In this document: positions 63,132 to 64,000 of the stretch, one piece after another | Layout: each line of letters begins with the position of its first letter | Numbering within the stretch: position 1 is the stretch's first letter | NCBI GenBank assembly: GCA_902780915.1 | Contig: CACZHK010000015.1 | Coordinates: 62,001 to 126,000 of the forward strand | Direction: 5' to 3' | DNA: 64,000 bases | DNA from: Pseudoselenomonas ruminantium | GTDB taxonomy: Bacteria > Bacillota > Negativicutes > Selenomonadales > Selenomonadaceae | The notes under the pieces: model-generated | Seen by the model: the letters and a program-made list of their open reading frames with translations, nothing else | Databases searched by the model: none | What the model was told of the DNA's origin: nothing | Made by a program: the position numbers and the translations under genes

Positions 63132-64000
63132 ATGCTGACACCAGCTAATTTCAAGAACGCTCTGGAAGCCATGGGTTTCCAAGCAAGCAATACTACATAT
63201 GAAAAGAAATATCCTACATTCGGCGTGTCCCTCAAAGTCGACCTTGACAAGCGTAAGTTGTTTTACCCAGAAGAAATCAAGGGACGAGAGCGCAATGACT
63301 TTTATGATGAATCTCATAAAGAAAATCTAGTAGTCTTCGAATGCGTCAACAGGCTGCTTATAAAAGGCTATCGCCCAGAGCATATAGAACTTGAAAAAGA
63401 ATGGCATCTTGGACACGATGCTAAAGGCGGGCGTGCTGACATCTGCGTGACTGCCCCCGATGGCAAAATGCTATTCATCATTGAATGCAAAACCATTGAC
63501 AAGGAATATCAATCCGAATACCGCAAGACAAAAGCCGATGGTGGACAGTTGTTCTCCTACTGGCAACAAGAACGAAGCACCCAGTGGCTTGTTCTCTATG
63601 CCTCAGATTATGCTGACGGTAAGGTTATCTACCAAACCGACAGTGTTGACTGCCACGATGACCAAAATATCCTGCTCACCGCCAAGAAGGACAGTTCCAT
63701 AAAGCTCTATCAGGATGCCCATACCACAGAAGAACTGTTTGCCGTATGGGACGAGACCTACGAAAAACGCTTCTGCGGCGACATTCTTTTCCATGATGAC
63801 ACAGTTGCCTATAAGATAGGCGTAAAGCCCCTGCGCAAGGGCGACTTGAAAGACTTTGCCGAAAAGGACGGCGTGGTAAATCAATTTGAGGAAATTCTGC
63901 GCCATAATAACGTCTCTGATAAGGAAAATGCATTCAACCGCTTGGTGGCTCTCTTTATATGCAAACTAGTTGATGAAATGCAAAAGGGCGACCAGGATGA
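63132..64000 (+). CDS. N-terminal part of a restriction-modification type protein (cut by window end)
   Basis: 289 codons from ATG 63132, behind AGGAGG, still open at the edge. A PD-(D/E)xK nuclease core is visible: GGRADICVTAPDGKMLFIIECKT, with the catalytic Asp and Glu-x-Lys, preceded by NLVVFECVNRLL. This resembles the type I HsdR-like N-terminal domain found fused ahead of N6-adenine methylases in single-chain restriction enzymes; the methylase part would lie beyond the window. The helical part (ENAFNRLVALFICKLVDEM) matches the usual methylase-domain entry. Confidence 0.75.
   Translation, partial: MLTPANFKNALEAMGFQASNTTYEKKYPTFGVSLKVDLDKRKLFYPEEIKGRERNDFYDESHKENLVVFECVNRLLIKGYRPEHIELEKEWHLGHDAKGGRADICVTAPDGKMLFIIECKTIDKEYQSEYRKTKADGGQLFSYWQQERSTQWLVLYASDYADGKVIYQTDSVDCHDDQNILLTAKKDSSIKLYQDAHTTEELFAVWDETYEKRFCGDILFHDDTVAYKIGVKPLRKGDLKDFAEKDGVVNQFEEILRHNNVSDKENAFNRLVALFICKLVDEMQKGDQD

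Overview
The window looks like a chromosomal segment of a Firmicute, most likely a Negativicute of the Selenomonas type. This is inference from content: a GlgC plus GlgD glycogen operon, RNase M5 next to rsmA, a DegS-type kinase, strong AGGAGG-like ribosome sites, many intrinsic terminators and an unusually high share of TTG start codons. No rRNA, phage module or CRISPR array is visible.

Layout. 0.05-8.7 kb (minus): glycogen operon glgC-glgD-glgP-glgB-glgA ending in a terminator, with a structured spacer between glgD and glgP. 9.0-15.2 kb: small membrane protein, YddA/SbmA-like ABC exporter, anchored unknown protein, APC amino acid permease, YigZ protein, amino-acid-binding lipoprotein. 15.3-19.8 kb: beta-glucoside PTS operon (IIB-IIC-IIA-GH1) divergent from its GntR regulator, with two similar operator-like sites. 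19.8-28 kb: HD-GYP protein, a sugar-binding lipoprotein paired with a chemoreceptor, an OmpR/histidine kinase pair, and a LysR gene divergent from a lone dhaL. 28.1-29.85 kb: gltX followed by three tandem tRNA-Glu(CTC) genes with their own promoter.

29.9-36.4 kb is an AT-rich accessory island directly behind the tRNA array. It holds an MNT-HEPN pair, a large SMC-like ATPase with a divergent P-loop translationally linked to the stump of a type III methylase, a DUF1016 nuclease remnant with a nonsense codon, three linked zinc-ribbon/membrane proteins, and a Phd antitoxin whose PIN toxin is broken. It reads as a decaying defence island. No integrase or att repeat was found.

36.6-64 kb returns to housekeeping genes: PHP phosphatase, HAD phosphatase, secreted SGNH hydrolase, fhs and folD (one-carbon metabolism), a tatA-tatC-ubiD-ubiA operon (protein export and probably menaquinone synthesis), a radical SAM/ferredoxin pair, split chromate transporter, NhaC antiporter, a degS-decarboxylase-tmk-rnmV-rsmA cluster, a YgbA protein, a flavodoxin, ftsW, trmB, an AcoR-like regulator lacking the sigma-54 contact loop, and alr. 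The right edge cuts a gene whose visible part is a PD-(D/E)xK nuclease domain, probably a restriction-modification enzyme.

Noteworthy small-scale structure: an REP-like two-hairpin repeat in two copies, one of which supplies the C-terminus of RsmA; an 80-bp near-perfect palindrome at 56.4 kb; and compensatory base change among the tandem tRNAs.
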